64,000 nt of DNA, taken from positions 62,001 through 126,000 of the forward strand of contig MU859106.1 in assembly GCA_033297205.1 (NCBI GenBank). Direction: 5' to 3'. The notes under the pieces are model-generated. The model saw only the letters and a list, made by a program, of their open reading frames with translations. It ran no database searches and was not told where the DNA came from. The stretch is from Pseudoneurospora amorphoporcata. Taxonomy: Eukaryota; Ascomycota; Sordariomycetes; Sordariales; Sordariaceae. Each line of letters opens with the position of its first letter. Positions within the stretch are counted from its first letter, which is position 1. Of the stretch, positions 45,662 through 56,358 are shown piece after piece. The translations under genes were made by a program, and so were the position numbers.

Positions 45662-48389
45662 CTACAAATGAGCAGGCATGGCGTCAGATCGATCGAACGC
45701 CTTGTTGCAGCTGGGACATTTTCGCATGCGGTTTGCCAGTCGGTTGTCGACACACTCGTTGCAGAATACGTGCCCGCAGCCCTTGAGTATTGTGTTCTTG
45801 AAGTTGCTCCTACACACCGAACAAAGAACCAGATTCTAGGTGAATAGCAAGTCAGTCTATACGTCCAGATCCAAACAGGAAGTCTCCAAAACCGCCACTT
45901 ACCCTGAGCACTTCCTCCTCATCGGTCGAGTTGGACTGGCACTTAGTCTTCCACTTGTCGCGTTCCGAGCTGACCTTGTCGAGGCGCACCTTGAGCTTCT
46001 CCGCCTCTTGCTCCTTGTCCATCGCCTTCTCCTTCAGTTCCCTGCCTGCCGTATCCTTGGATTTGACGAGATTTTGCAGGTTTTCAATTTGCGACTTCAC
46101 GGAATCCGCCCGCCGAGTGGCCTCGGCACTCAAGGATTCAAGCTTCTTGCTTTCCGTCACGATTGTTGTATTGGACTGCTTCAAATCCGCAATCTGCTTC
46201 TCCAAAGTGGAGATGAGTGCTCGATGCTGCGTCTCGACATCCTTGAGCTGGGAAATTATCTCGGAGCTCTTGCTGTTCTGTCCGCGCAATGTCCGTATCT
46301 CGGCTATCCGAATGTCCATGTCCTTACGCGCGGCAAAGTACTTTTGGTCTGCTTTGCTCTTCTCGGCCGTGAGAATAGCAACGCGCTCCTCCAAAGCAGA
46401 GAAATCCATCACTTTCTTGTGTGCGAGGCCCATAGCCTTCCTGTACGACTTTTCGAGCGCTGGAAGTTCCTTGTTGATCGCTTCGTAATCCCTCTCCAAT
46501 TTGGCGAACTTTTCACGGAGCTCATCAAGTGAAAGGCTGCTCAAATCCTCCGTCAAAGTGGCCTTGACGTCTTCCGTTGGTCTTAACCTCTCAAGCTCGG
46601 ATTCTAGTTGGGTTACCCGATCCGTCATGGCCTCGACGAGCTCATTCAGGTGAGCAGACGCTGTCTTTTCCTGTTCCTGGCTCGCCTTACGCATTGCAAG
46701 TTCTGCAAGAAGCTCATCCCTTGCGGAGCGGATTCTCGTAAGATCCTGGTCCTTTTGTTGTATCTGGTCCTCCAGATCCGACGTGAGAGCCTGGGCTTCT
46801 TGTTCCAGCGTGGCACGGTACGATGTTCGTTCAGCCCGCAACTTCTCGGCGTCTTCCCGTAGCTGCTTGTTGACGGCCTCCAGGTTGTTGATGCGCTTAA
46901 TGAGATCCTCGTTTTGAGCTTTGAACTGCTTGAACACGTCGGTTCGGGCATAATCTTCCTCGGAAATGCCCTCCTTCTTGATCTTGAAACTGGCATTTTC
47001 TTCTTGTAGGCTCTTGATTTCGGCAAGAAGGGACTCGATCTGTTCTTTTTGCTTGTTGGCAACGGCGACAGCTTCCTTGTATTTGGTCTTGTACTCTGCG
47101 GCGTCGCCGTTTTCCGTACTTGAACCTGTGCCATTTTCGTCATTTGTGGTTTGTCGCGTTGTCGAGTTCGCCAGTGCCTGCTGTTCCAATTTTTGGACTT
47201 GGGCACTTTTAACCCTGTCGAGCTTTCGTTCGGCCTTGATCACCTTGAGAGTTGCGGTATCATACTGTTCGGAGAGCGTCGCATTGTCGGCCTGGAGTCT
47301 GTCGATTTTGACTGCTAGTTCCTTCTGATTCGCCAGTAAAGACTTCACCTGTGCTTCCAGTTGCGCCACATCAGGCTTGACTTCGCCCCGGGAACTGGCC
47401 AGTTTGGTGAGTAACGATTCGACCTTGGAAATGACCGGTTTCCTGATATCATCCAAGTGTTGGCGGAATTCCTTGCTGTCCTTAAAAGCGAGGCTCGATA
47501 CCCAGTTGGACTCTGCGGGTTTCAGGGTAATGGATTTGAGTGACCCTTCGGCAATCAACTCTAGCTCTTGGGTCAACTGGGGGGTGTCAGCGAGCTTTGT
47601 CGTGTGGAGAGGGAAGTGGAGTCGAGGCGTACCTGCGATAGCCATTGTTTGATAACCCGCAAATGATCATCGTGAAAAGCCGCGCTTTTCTCGGCTTCTT
47701 GTAGACGGTGTTCCAGATCGACCTTTGACCGCTTGTACTCGAGCATCTGCCGGTAAATGGCACCTTTTTGGTATTCCTGCGCATCGTAACCAGTCAGCCA
47801 AGCCGTCGCCTGCAAGCCCGTGAAAGGAGAATCATGTACATCGTGGGCGGGTTAAGGAGCGTGGTATCTGGGAGTAGGTAGGGTCAAGGCATTGCATGAT
47901 GAAGAGAGAATCCTGGGATCCGGGCGTGCTGTTGCCAGCAAGCCGCGCATTAGCAAGGGTCGAGGAGAGTACCCCAACAAAAACATCGCGGTGAGGGTCA
48001 TGAGGAGGTTGGCCGACACGTAAGATGCCTCTCTAAAGCGGACGCGACTGGCGGTAGATGGCAGGCGGCGTCAAGGGACAGACAGGATAGAACACGCTTG
48101 ATGGCGTAGAGGACACGAGGGGCTAGGGTAAGGTAGGACGTGATATGGAGGAGAAGGGCGAGAAGGGAGGGAGGGGGTGAAGCGGTAGCCGACCATGTGT
48201 GACACATACCTCAATCCAAGCCTCTTCCCTTGAATCATTGGAGTCGTCTTTGGACTTGCTGGTGCCGTTGACTTGCTGTCGCTTGCTGGGAGGGGCAACG
48301 TCATCCGCGTTGGCGGCGGGTCTCTTCCTGTCCTCCATCTTGACGGTGGTAGGACGAGGCACTGCGGAGGGAGAGGTGGCAACCGGCAT
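45662..48389 (-). CDS. bre1: Bre1, RING E3 ligase for histone H2B monoubiquitination
   Basis: CDS complement(join(45662..45835, 45903..47576, 47633..47776, 48210..48389)), 723 residues. The start is the ATG at 48389; a second in-frame ATG at 48338 ([10 protein letters not shown]) aligns with the usual Bre1 N-terminus and may be the true one. Residues about 60-660 are almost continuous coiled coil. The last exon encodes a C3HC4 RING finger: Cys671, 674, 686, His688, Cys691, 694, 706 and 709 (CSVC...CGHVFCNEC...CPSC). With the Rad6 E2 enzyme it adds ubiquitin to H2B during transcription, a prerequisite for H3K4 and H3K79 methylation in fungi. All three introns are phase 0 with GTATGT, GTACGC and GTAAGT donors. 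Intron 1 is long (433 nt, 47777-48209). Confidence 0.94.
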
Positions 48390-49786
48390 GAGAAAAGGCG
48401 CTTGAGGGAGCGGACCGCGTTACTCAGTTATCGGTGCGGGCGGCGAAGGGCGAGAGCGCGACCGGAGATGGCCAGGAAGCAATCAGCGGGCAGAAGAAAG
48501 AAAGTTGGAAGAAAAAGCGCGATCGGCAATGGAGAGCAAGAAAGTGTCGAGAGCAGCCAGCCGGACCTGCGATGAAGGGCGTGGTGATCTCTGTGTGTGA
48601 TCGTTGGCCTCTCTTACCGCCACTGCATATGGTGGATGACTCGTCGTCCGTCGTCGACGAGAGCGTCAACGGAGGCGGAGGGGCGTGTCTGATGCCGGGC
48701 GACGACGATGTGTGGGTGAGGTGGGTGGGTTGTGACCTGGACAGACCCGACCCGGTGCGCAGACTTGGTTGAAGGTGAAAAAACGAGGTGGAAGTTTGAC
48801 GCAGCGGAGCGATTGGGAGTGGCAGTCATCAGTCAAGGCTGCCAAAAGGAGCGTGCGGGTTCCGGGCAATGGAAGTCTTCAAAAAGGACGGAGCAGAGGC
48901 AAGTCGAAGAACGTGACTGGAGAGCCGAGCCGGACGGGGCTCCAGTTCAGATGCCAGCCTGGAGGTAATTGTTAGGGCTAGTTAGAAGGACCAGCACAGC
49001 AAACCACAACGGACTGCCCGTGGAGTGTCAAGGCAATGGATGGATGGATAAAACTGCCTCTCCCTAGGCCCCCCTCTGCTCTCACTTTGTCCCCGGTGTC
49101 TGCCATTCTGTCTGTGACGAAAGGGCGCAACGGAGAAGTCCAAGGCGCAAGACAGACTGCAACCTTTCCATTCTCAACACTCATCGGCCGCTGGACACAA
49201 AAAGCGGGTCCATGAACGGGACCGTGAGCCTGCGTGAGGACTCGCGGCGACCGCCAGACAGACTACACTCTGGATGCGTCACGCTAAGCCCCTTTTAGCT
49301 TTGGCTTGCGAGTGCCTTGATCGGATCGCACTTCGATTCCTCCACTGCCACTGGCCGTTCGATGGGATTGAGGACCCTCCTCTCCGCGAAGCCTGGACAC
49401 TGCTGCTGAGCCCGACCAGTGCGCCATCACCGGGACTGGATCCTAGACCACCCACCCACCCCGCCCATCTTTTTTCCCATCCCATCACTTTATCGCTTTT
49501 TGTTGTCATTCACCAAGTCAACAATCAACCGACTCCGCGTCCTTCAATCGCTTGTGCACCAATTGATTCCCTCGACCGCGTACACGATTGTATGGATACG
49601 CACCGAATCAGCATTCCATCAGAATCAACCGGCACAATCATATCAGTTGAGCCTCAGAATAACCCCCACGGTCTTTGCTTGTCATCGGCAGCCTTGTGTA
49701 GGCCATGCTCACCAAAACATTGAGGCGCCGTACTCTCTAATTCAAAGCTGGTAGTCGGTTGCCAACAGTCGGCGACTCCCGTCAAG
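48390..49786. promoter_or_regulatory. Divergent promoter region of bre1 and bdp1
   Basis: 1.4 kb between the two start codons. No gene is recognised. Short open frames on both strands lack coding character. The 200 nt before the bdp1 ATG are pyrimidine-rich. Confidence 0.5.
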
Positions 49787-52111
49787 ATGCTCAAAAAACC
49801 GGGCTTCGGCCCCAAGGTCAAACCCAAGGTGGTTGCTCGTCGCAACGCGCCAGCTTCCGCAAAGTCAACAGACTCAACTTCTGCTCCTACCGAGACAGCA
49901 TCGCAACCTACCACAGCTGCCCCGACTCCCACCGCCGAGTCCGGTCCCTCGACCCGTCAGGTCTCCCCGGCTTCAGCTTCAGCCCAGCCGACCCCTCCTG
50001 CCACTGGCCCAACCGATACGGCCCCGGAGGACAGATCTTCGAATGTTGCCAAACCAACCGACAAGCAAGCACCTGCAGCGACATCAGCTACAGCTCCGGC
50101 CCCAGTTCCGGTGCCAACTCCAGCCCCAACCGCAACGGCGAGTACGCCGGTGGAAAAGCCAGCAGAAAAGCCAGTAGACAAACCAGTTGAAAAGCCAGTC
50201 GAGAAGCCGACAAGCGAAAAGAGCTCGAGTGCCACGACCGAGACTCCCAAAGCAGCGACTCCAAAACAAACACCTTCCAGAAGTAGGGGAACGCCAGCGA
50301 CGGCCATCGCCCCGACTATCATCGAAATCACAAGGCCTAGAGCTAGAAGATCTGCGGCGACATCCGGTACATCAGAAGCCGTAGCGCAATCTCCGTCCAA
50401 GGCTACACGCCCGACAGCCGCGGCTGATACCTCTAGCACCACGTCCTCGACTAGCCCAAGTGCAACGACCTCAACAGAAGCCGCTTCGACACGTTCCGGC
50501 ACAGAGTCTACACAAGCGACGGTTTCAACATCTTCCTTTACCCAAACAGCAGCTGCAGCCGCCGAGAGCTCTACTGAGAGCCGAACAGAATCGAGTGCCG
50601 AGGCAACGGCCGAACCAACAACCAAACCCACCAAGAAGGCGCCGGCAAAGAAGTTAACCGCGAAGGCACCCGCAAAACCGCGAGCTTCTCGAAAGCGCAA
50701 AGCAGATGCAACAGTGGATGAAGCAAATAACGATGAAGTCGAAGCTGAAGCGGCAGTACCACCTCCCACGAAGCGAACACGGACAAGGAAAGCAGTGGCC
50801 GGACCGAGCGCCGACGGAGACGAAGCGGCTGAAGCTGAAGGTGAAGCGCCGGCGGCAGCACCAGCTCCCAAAAAGCGAGCTCCCCGAAAACGCAAGGCGG
50901 ATGCAGCAACTGGCGAAGGTGAAGCCGATAACGATGAAACCGAAGGTGCAGCAACAACAGCAGCACCTCCCAAGAAGCGCGCACGGACAAGGAAAGCAGC
51001 AGCAGCGGCCGAGCCGACCGTCGAGGGAGAAGACGGTCAGGGAGCGGCGCCCAAGCCGAAGCGGGTGCGGAAGCCGAGAAAGTCCAGGACAGAGTCGAAC
51101 ATCGATCCAGCTCTCCTGGGCGATAATGAGGAGGAGCAAAGTGAAGCCCAAGCAGCCACCAAGAAGGGCAGCAGGCAACAGCGCGAAGCCACTCCCGAAA
51201 ATGCCGAGCAAGTCCAGATTGACGTTACCCAGCTAACCATGGCCGAGCTGGCCAAGGATCTGCACATCGGCAAGAAATTCAGCCTACACGACGAGCTCGC
51301 CGAGCGCGAGCGGGCCAAGCGGCAGAAATACTACGAAAAGCGCAAGAAGCAAAAGCGCGGCGAGACAGGCGACGACGAGGACGACGCCGACGGCGGTGCG
51401 AGCGGCGAAGCCTCCGCCTCCGGCACACCTGCCCCCGGGGCCTCTTCGAATACCGGCCCTGCGTCCTCCCGGCCCGCCATCGACGAGCCCCTCCTCGTTG
51501 ACTCGACCGTCGGCGCCGTCGGCGAGCAATACATCATGATCGATGGCGAAATCCGGCTCAACGAACGGTCGTTGCAGGTAAACCGGCACGCAACCATCGA
51601 TCACGCCAACTACGAAGTGCAAGAAGAGAACGACTTCACGCACCTGACCACCTCGGCGACTTATCTCCGCCGCAACATGAAACCGGGGCAATGGACGGAC
51701 GAAGAAACCGACAAGTTCTACTCGGCACTAACCATGTTCGGCACAGACTTTGAGACCATCGCTCGCCTGTTCAAGGACAAGACGCGCAAGCACATCAAAC
51801 TGAAATTCAACCGCGAGGAGAGGGCCGATCCGGACAGGATCCAAAAGGCGCTGGTGGGCGAGAGGACGGTGACGATCGATATCGAGCAGTACCAGCGCGA
51901 GACGGGGCAGGAGTTTGAGACTTCCGAGAAGATTTATGAGGAGCAGAGGAAAGCCGAGGAGGAGTTTGAGGCGCGGCAGAAGGCGATTGAGGATGCGAAG
52001 GCGGAGGAGGAGAGGAAGAAGGCTGAACTCTTGTTTGGGAAGGATGGGCAGGCAGGGGGGAAGAAGAGGGGAAGGGGGAAGAAGGCGAGGCCGGAGCCGT
52101 CGGCGTGGTAA
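49787..52111 (+). CDS. bdp1: Bdp1 (B''), subunit of RNA polymerase III initiation factor TFIIIB
   Basis: Single-exon CDS of 774 residues. The short basic N-terminus (KKPGFGPKVKPKVVARR) is typical of Bdp1. Residues about 25-430 are low-complexity: Pro/Ala/Thr/Ser-rich, then a basic-acidic repeat array with KRKADA and RTRKA units. A conserved core begins near VTQLTMAELAKDLHIGKKFSLHDE. It includes DGEIRLNERSLQVNRH and the SANT/Myb-like domain at about 630-680 (GQWTDEETDKFYSAL, MFGTDFETIARLF, RKHIKLKFNREE). The C-terminus is a charged coiled coil with a basic tail. Bdp1 binds Brf1 and TBP and helps open promoter DNA for tRNA and 5S rRNA transcription. It acts on genes like the four tRNA genes in this window. 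The core is diagnostic; the N-terminal expansion is longer than I would expect from yeast. Confidence 0.9.
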   Translation: MLKKPGFGPKVKPKVVARRNAPASAKSTDSTSAPTETASQPTTAAPTPTAESGPSTRQVSPASASAQPTPPATGPTDTAPEDRSSNVAKPTDKQAPAATSATAPAPVPVPTPAPTATASTPVEKPAEKPVDKPVEKPVEKPTSEKSSSATTETPKAATPKQTPSRSRGTPATAIAPTIIEITRPRARRSAATSGTSEAVAQSPSKATRPTAAADTSSTTSSTSPSATTSTEAASTRSGTESTQATVSTSSFTQTAAAAAESSTESRTESSAEATAEPTTKPTKKAPAKKLTAKAPAKPRASRKRKADATVDEANNDEVEAEAAVPPPTKRTRTRKAVAGPSADGDEAAEAEGEAPAAAPAPKKRAPRKRKADAATGEGEADNDETEGAATTAAPPKKRARTRKAAAAAEPTVEGEDGQGAAPKPKRVRKPRKSRTESNIDPALLGDNEEEQSEAQAATKKGSRQQREATPENAEQVQIDVTQLTMAELAKDLHIGKKFSLHDELAERERAKRQKYYEKRKKQKRGETGDDEDDADGGASGEASASGTPAPGASSNTGPASSRPAIDEPLLVDSTVGAVGEQYIMIDGEIRLNERSLQVNRHATIDHANYEVQEENDFTHLTTSATYLRRNMKPGQWTDEETDKFYSALTMFGTDFETIARLFKDKTRKHIKLKFNREERADPDRIQKALVGERTVTIDIEQYQRETGQEFETSEKIYEEQRKAEEEFEARQKAIEDAKAEEERKKAELLFGKDGQAGGKKRGRGKKARPEPSAW
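50689..51010 (+). repeat. Imperfect tandem duplication of about 200 nt inside bdp1
   Basis: Two copies of a module occur about 195-205 nt apart. Each reads, in order, KRKADA, an acidic NDE-containing stretch, PP-K-KR and TRKA. The first copy has KRKADA at about 50693 and RTRKA at about 50778; the second has them at about 50889 and 50982. The nucleotide similarity is visible but divergent, consistent with an old duplication or selection for a basic-acidic repeat. Confidence 0.7.
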
Positions 52112-52990
52112 TCAATCGATCGATCGGTTGGGGAAAAGGGTTTCGGATGGAGGTTATATCGTGAGCGTGTTCACGTTTATGGAGAGGTCAGGCCAAAGGG
52201 TTGGTTGTGCTGTATCCTTCGGTAGGAGAGGCTTATCATGTTTCTTCAGAAGGCTGCCAGTCAAAAGTTTGTCGGAACAGATTCCATTGCTTTCAACACT
52301 GGCATGGTTACTATATGGCTGGACAGGGAGAGAGACGGAAGGGAACAGATCATGGGCTACGTGTGACTAGGAACTAAAAAGGGTTCGTTCGCCTTCAGGG
52401 AATCAGGCTTATATACCCATCAACCGGACGGTAATCAGGTCCGGAAACAGGTCAGGGAAGGTCAAAAATGACCACGATCATTTTACAGGAATTGCTCCCT
52501 GTTATCCTCGTCTTGCCTTTCATTGATGGTTGTCGGTAATGACATGCTCTAATTTCGAACATTTAACCGTTCTCTCCCGAAAATGTGTAGAATAGGCAAT
52601 ACCTCTGTTCTCATTTCTCTCAGGGCATTGCTCGTTGTTTACTCGACATTACTATGGCAAGCAGCCTTCGCATCACCACTCATTTTATTCTCGCTACCTC
52701 ATTGCTAAACTCTTCAAAACTCTTCGCGCGTTGGACAACTCGACATCGCTATGCACCCATGTAATGATTCTGAACGTTGATCAGCACTGTTGAGCATTTG
52801 AGCTCCCTAAGGTATAATGTTATCATAAAGTCTCCTCCAATGCATCCTTCTTAAGCAAGCCCAAACCATCCAGCCGTCGCCCACGTTTCAAATGCAAAGG
52901 CAGCTGCTAACGAAAATCCTCCCTGTCAATTGACTTTTAACGCCTGATTACAAGAAACCCAAGATACCATCCCAGCCCACAACCTCATCC
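52112..52990. other. Convergent intergenic region between bdp1 and rad23
   Basis: 880 nt with facing 3' UTRs. No gene is seen. Confidence 0.6.
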
Positions 52991-54751
52991 CTATTGTTGG
53001 GGCATATCGTCATCCTCCTCCGGACCATGATCAAAAAGGAAGTTGGCGGCAAGCTCTTCGTCCTTGTCGCACGCGAAGTAGGCCTGGATGACCTGGTCCT
53101 GGGGAAAGCCCAGGCGGGTCAGACGCTCAATGGCATCGCGCTCCTCCTCGGTGACGGCAATACCGACAGAGCCACCCTCACCACCCTCGCCGAGGAGGTT
53201 GAGAAACTGATCCGAGTTTTGGGCGATCATCTGAGCGAGCTGGGGGTTGCCAGCACCGAGTTGTTGTAAGATAGGCTCCAACATCTGGGGCTGCTCCTGC
53301 ACAAGCTGGCGCATCTGCTGGAACTGGGCGTTGTTTCGGAGGAAATCGAGGTTGCCGAGACCAGCGGCCTCAGCACCAGCACCCTCCGCACCACGGGCAC
53401 CACGTCCGCCAGCGCTGTTGCCAAGCTGAGCAGCGAGATCGAAGAGGTTGACTTGGTCCTCATCGTCACCGCCGGCAGCAGCGGGGGAAGCGGCCTGGTT
53501 GACGGGGGCAGCAGCAGCAGCACCAGCACCAGCACCAGCACCAGCACCAGCACCAGCCGGGGCGACGGAAGGCTGACGAGAGCTGGCAGCCTGTTGTTGG
53601 AGGTTGGCGGGAATACCCTAAAATCTGTGTCAGTATACTAGATGCACCACGGAGAGTCGTATGACTTGTGATACGTACGGTCAAAAGGTACTCCACGGCG
53701 CGCTCGGGGTTGTAGAAGGCGGCACGCATAGCCGCATCGATCTGGGAGCGCTCGAAACCCATAGCCTCCATGTTGGCAATGGCCTCGGCGCGCTGCTCGC
53801 CCATCGCAAGGGCGTTAGCATCGCGAGCACCGGCAGCGGGGGCCGCCTCAGGAGCCGCGGCGGTTCTAGCAGGCGTTGGCGTCGAGGGGGCAGCGGCAGC
53901 AGCGCTGGAGGGCGCAGGAGCAGCAGGTGCAGCGGGTGTAGGGGCCGAAGCGGCGGCAGCAGGGGTGGCGGGGGTGGCAGCAGACGACGACGACTCGGCC
54001 GGCTTGGGGGCAGTGGTCTTGGGCTGCGATAATGTCAGCTTCATTCCTCGTACTCGCGCATCAGTAACCGTACCTTGTTTACAACACAGACGACGAAACC
54101 CTTCTCCTCAATCTTGTAAGACTCGACGGTTTCCTCATCCTTCAAAATCTTGCCTGTTGAAACACTGTCAGTATTCGGGAGCTGTACCCATCGTCTGAGA
54201 GCAAGCGATGCTTACCGGAGTAGATGAGCTTCTGAAGCTCGGGAGCCCAGCCCCTTTCCTCGGAGATCTTCGCCTTGACCTTGGCAATCTGCAGCTGGTT
54301 AGTCTATAGCTCGCCAGCATCATACGTTTCCCCGGAGTGACATGAGAGGCTCGCAACGTTGACAGAGCATTCGATTGCTGAGCACTGCCATGGCGTGTTG
54401 TCGTCCATGACATCGGTTCAAGGTAACGTGTATAAGGGAACGGTAGGCGACGAGGGGTAACCCACGGTCTCGGTAGGCTCGATCTCGAGCGTGAACTTTT
54501 GTTGCTTGAGGTCCTAGATGAACGATGACTGTTAGAATTGAGTTGTATATACTATGAGAGCTTGGGGGTAGAGAGAGGCGAGCTTTGATCCACCCAGGCA
54601 GACGGGATCCAGACAAGATGATGCTGCGCTTCTAGCTTATTGGGAAGCCATGGCGTTGCCTCTGTCTCGTCGTCTGTGCCTGTCTGCCTGGCTACGTCAA
54701 ACATTCGACACGGGCAAGTTGATGGGCACGTACCTTGAAAGTGACCTTCAT
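52991..54751 (-). CDS. rad23: Rad23, nucleotide-excision repair and proteasome shuttle protein
   Basis: CDS complement(join(52991..53617, 53679..54023, 54074..54153, 54216..54288, 54466..54513, 54734..54751)), 396 residues. Exon 1 is just 18 nt (MKVTFK). Exons 1-4 give the ubiquitin-like domain (1-73), with LIYSGKILKDEETVESY and EEKGFVVCVV. After an Ala/Pro/Ser-rich linker comes UBA1 (about 146-188, AIANMEAMGFERSQIDAAM). The XPC-binding domain follows (LDFLRNNAQFQQMRQLV, then EPILQQLGAGNPQLAQMI). UBA2 ends the protein (RLTRLGFPQDQVIQAYFACD). Rad23 binds Rad4/XPC for damage recognition and carries ubiquitinated proteins to the proteasome. All introns have GT-AG ends. The linker between UBA1 and the XPC-binding domain contains a Gly-Ala run encoded by a hexanucleotide repeat. 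Exon lengths sum to a multiple of three. Confidence 0.97.
53521..53556. repeat. CACCAG hexanucleotide repeat in rad23
   Basis: Six tandem CACCAG units on the plus strand, extended by GCA units just before it. On the minus (coding) strand it encodes alternating Gly-Ala followed by an alanine run, within the rad23 linker. As a hexamer it keeps the frame when it changes length. Confidence 0.9.
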
Positions 54752-56358
54752 GTTGGGCAATCTGTCGCGCAGCTAATCGACTGCTATGTTGATGATATGG
54801 GTATGGTGATGTAAATAAAATCTGTCGGACGCTTGAACTTTGTTGGGTTCGGAGTTGCGACGGAGAGAGGAAGATTCGTTGCGGTTGGGCGCCGCAGAGA
54901 TGTGAGGTGGCAGGCGGACAGAGGAGGAGGTGGTTGTAGTTGCCGAGTGTGGCAAGAAATAGAAGGAAACTTTTGAACCGTTTTACAGCGGGCTGTGATG
55001 ACTGATTGGGGCAGCTTTGAGGCGGAGAATTGGGGGTTTGTTCGCTTCACCTGCTGACGATGGAAGAGGGGCAGGTTCACGGTCGCAGGCTCGCAGCCAG
55101 TGCTACGGCACCCAAGGTAGTGAATGGCTGGGTACCTCCTCTAGAAGCGGCAGGCAAAGTGGGCAGGGGGGGGGGTGCGCGGCATCTTGCCGCCTGGAGC
55201 TGTGGGAGGTCACACTGCCATCCGTCTGCGTACACAAAGGTTTTGATTCATCCAATTTATTCGATATCATCTTGCAAACAATCCTTTCTTCTTGATCCGG
55301 CTTTTAATCTCACTGATTGCTTCATCTTTCTCGTTGGTGAGGGTGATACAAGTGAATGAAAGGGGGGCATCTGATCTCATGTTGTCAACCTTCCAAAAAA
55401 AAAAAAAAAAACAGTCAGTTTCTGCCATCAAGGAAATGAAGTCATTGCTGGTTACGGCAGTGTCACGGCAACAGATATCCACTCATAAGCGCGTAAAGTG
55501 GGGAAAACAAAGCTCTTCTCCAATCAGACTACAAGAATTGTCAAAAGCAGATAAGATAAGGCTTCACGTCAACGGGGAGCTTGGTTGCTCTTGCCCTGAA
55601 CATGTTGACGACGAGAGCACCTTCCCTTCGGTTATCATCGCAGAATGAACGGTACTACCAATCAAGTTCATTGAGTGTCAAAGCAGCAATCCTATTCCTT
55701 TGCGCCAAATCCCCATTCTCGATTCTCTCATCATCAATCCCAAGCTACCTCTCTACCTCTACATCGCACCCGTGGTCAGACGCTCTAATATCATGGCTTG
55801 GATGGAGCATCACAAATGTCTCGGGCACCATCTTGTGTTCTACTTCTTCATTTCTCATCCATTACGTCCTTCAATCATCTCATCTCTCTCGCTCAAGGCA
55901 TCGAGGAAGCATTGACCTTAACACCAACCATCTAACCATTCCTCTGTCCACCCGTCCAATCATGGCCAGATCCTTCTATATGCCATCCTCCTTTGCCTTT
56001 CCGTCCATACCTAGCCAAGAACCTTTTAGGTTTATCTTTATATCCAACGCCACGCATCAAAGGTATCATCTAATTTCTCCAAACCCCAAGAAGCCAAACA
56101 AGAAGAAAAAGTGGTATATCTTCCGCCGACCGCCTTTCCCACGCCTTGAGCCGAGAGCAAACCAACAAGAACGAAAGAAAATCAGGGTAAAGAAGAGAAC
56201 TGAAAGGTATCCAAAAGCATTCATGTCGTAACTTCGTTTCAAGGGCATCCAACACAACCACGCCCACCAACCGGCCGTTCGATGCCCGTTGTACACCCAA
56301 CCAAACGAGACAAAGGAAACTTCTTTTTTCTCGGGTGCCGGTCGCCCTTCCGTCGTCA
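54752..56358. other. rad23 promoter region and 3' region of the membrane-protein gene
   Basis: 1.6 kb with no accepted gene. A17 occurs at about 55396-55412. A plus-strand frame at 55581-56231 (216 codons) lacks coding-type codon use and overlaps the likely 3' UTR of the minus-strand gene, so I leave it out. Confidence 0.5.

Noticed and set aside
49957..50973. 338-codon minus-strand open frame
   Set aside because: Antisense shadow of the low-complexity part of bdp1.
55581..56231. 216-codon plus-strand frame
   Set aside because: AT-rich codons and Lys/Arg-rich end without a domain; overlaps the expected 3' UTR of the minus-strand membrane-protein gene.
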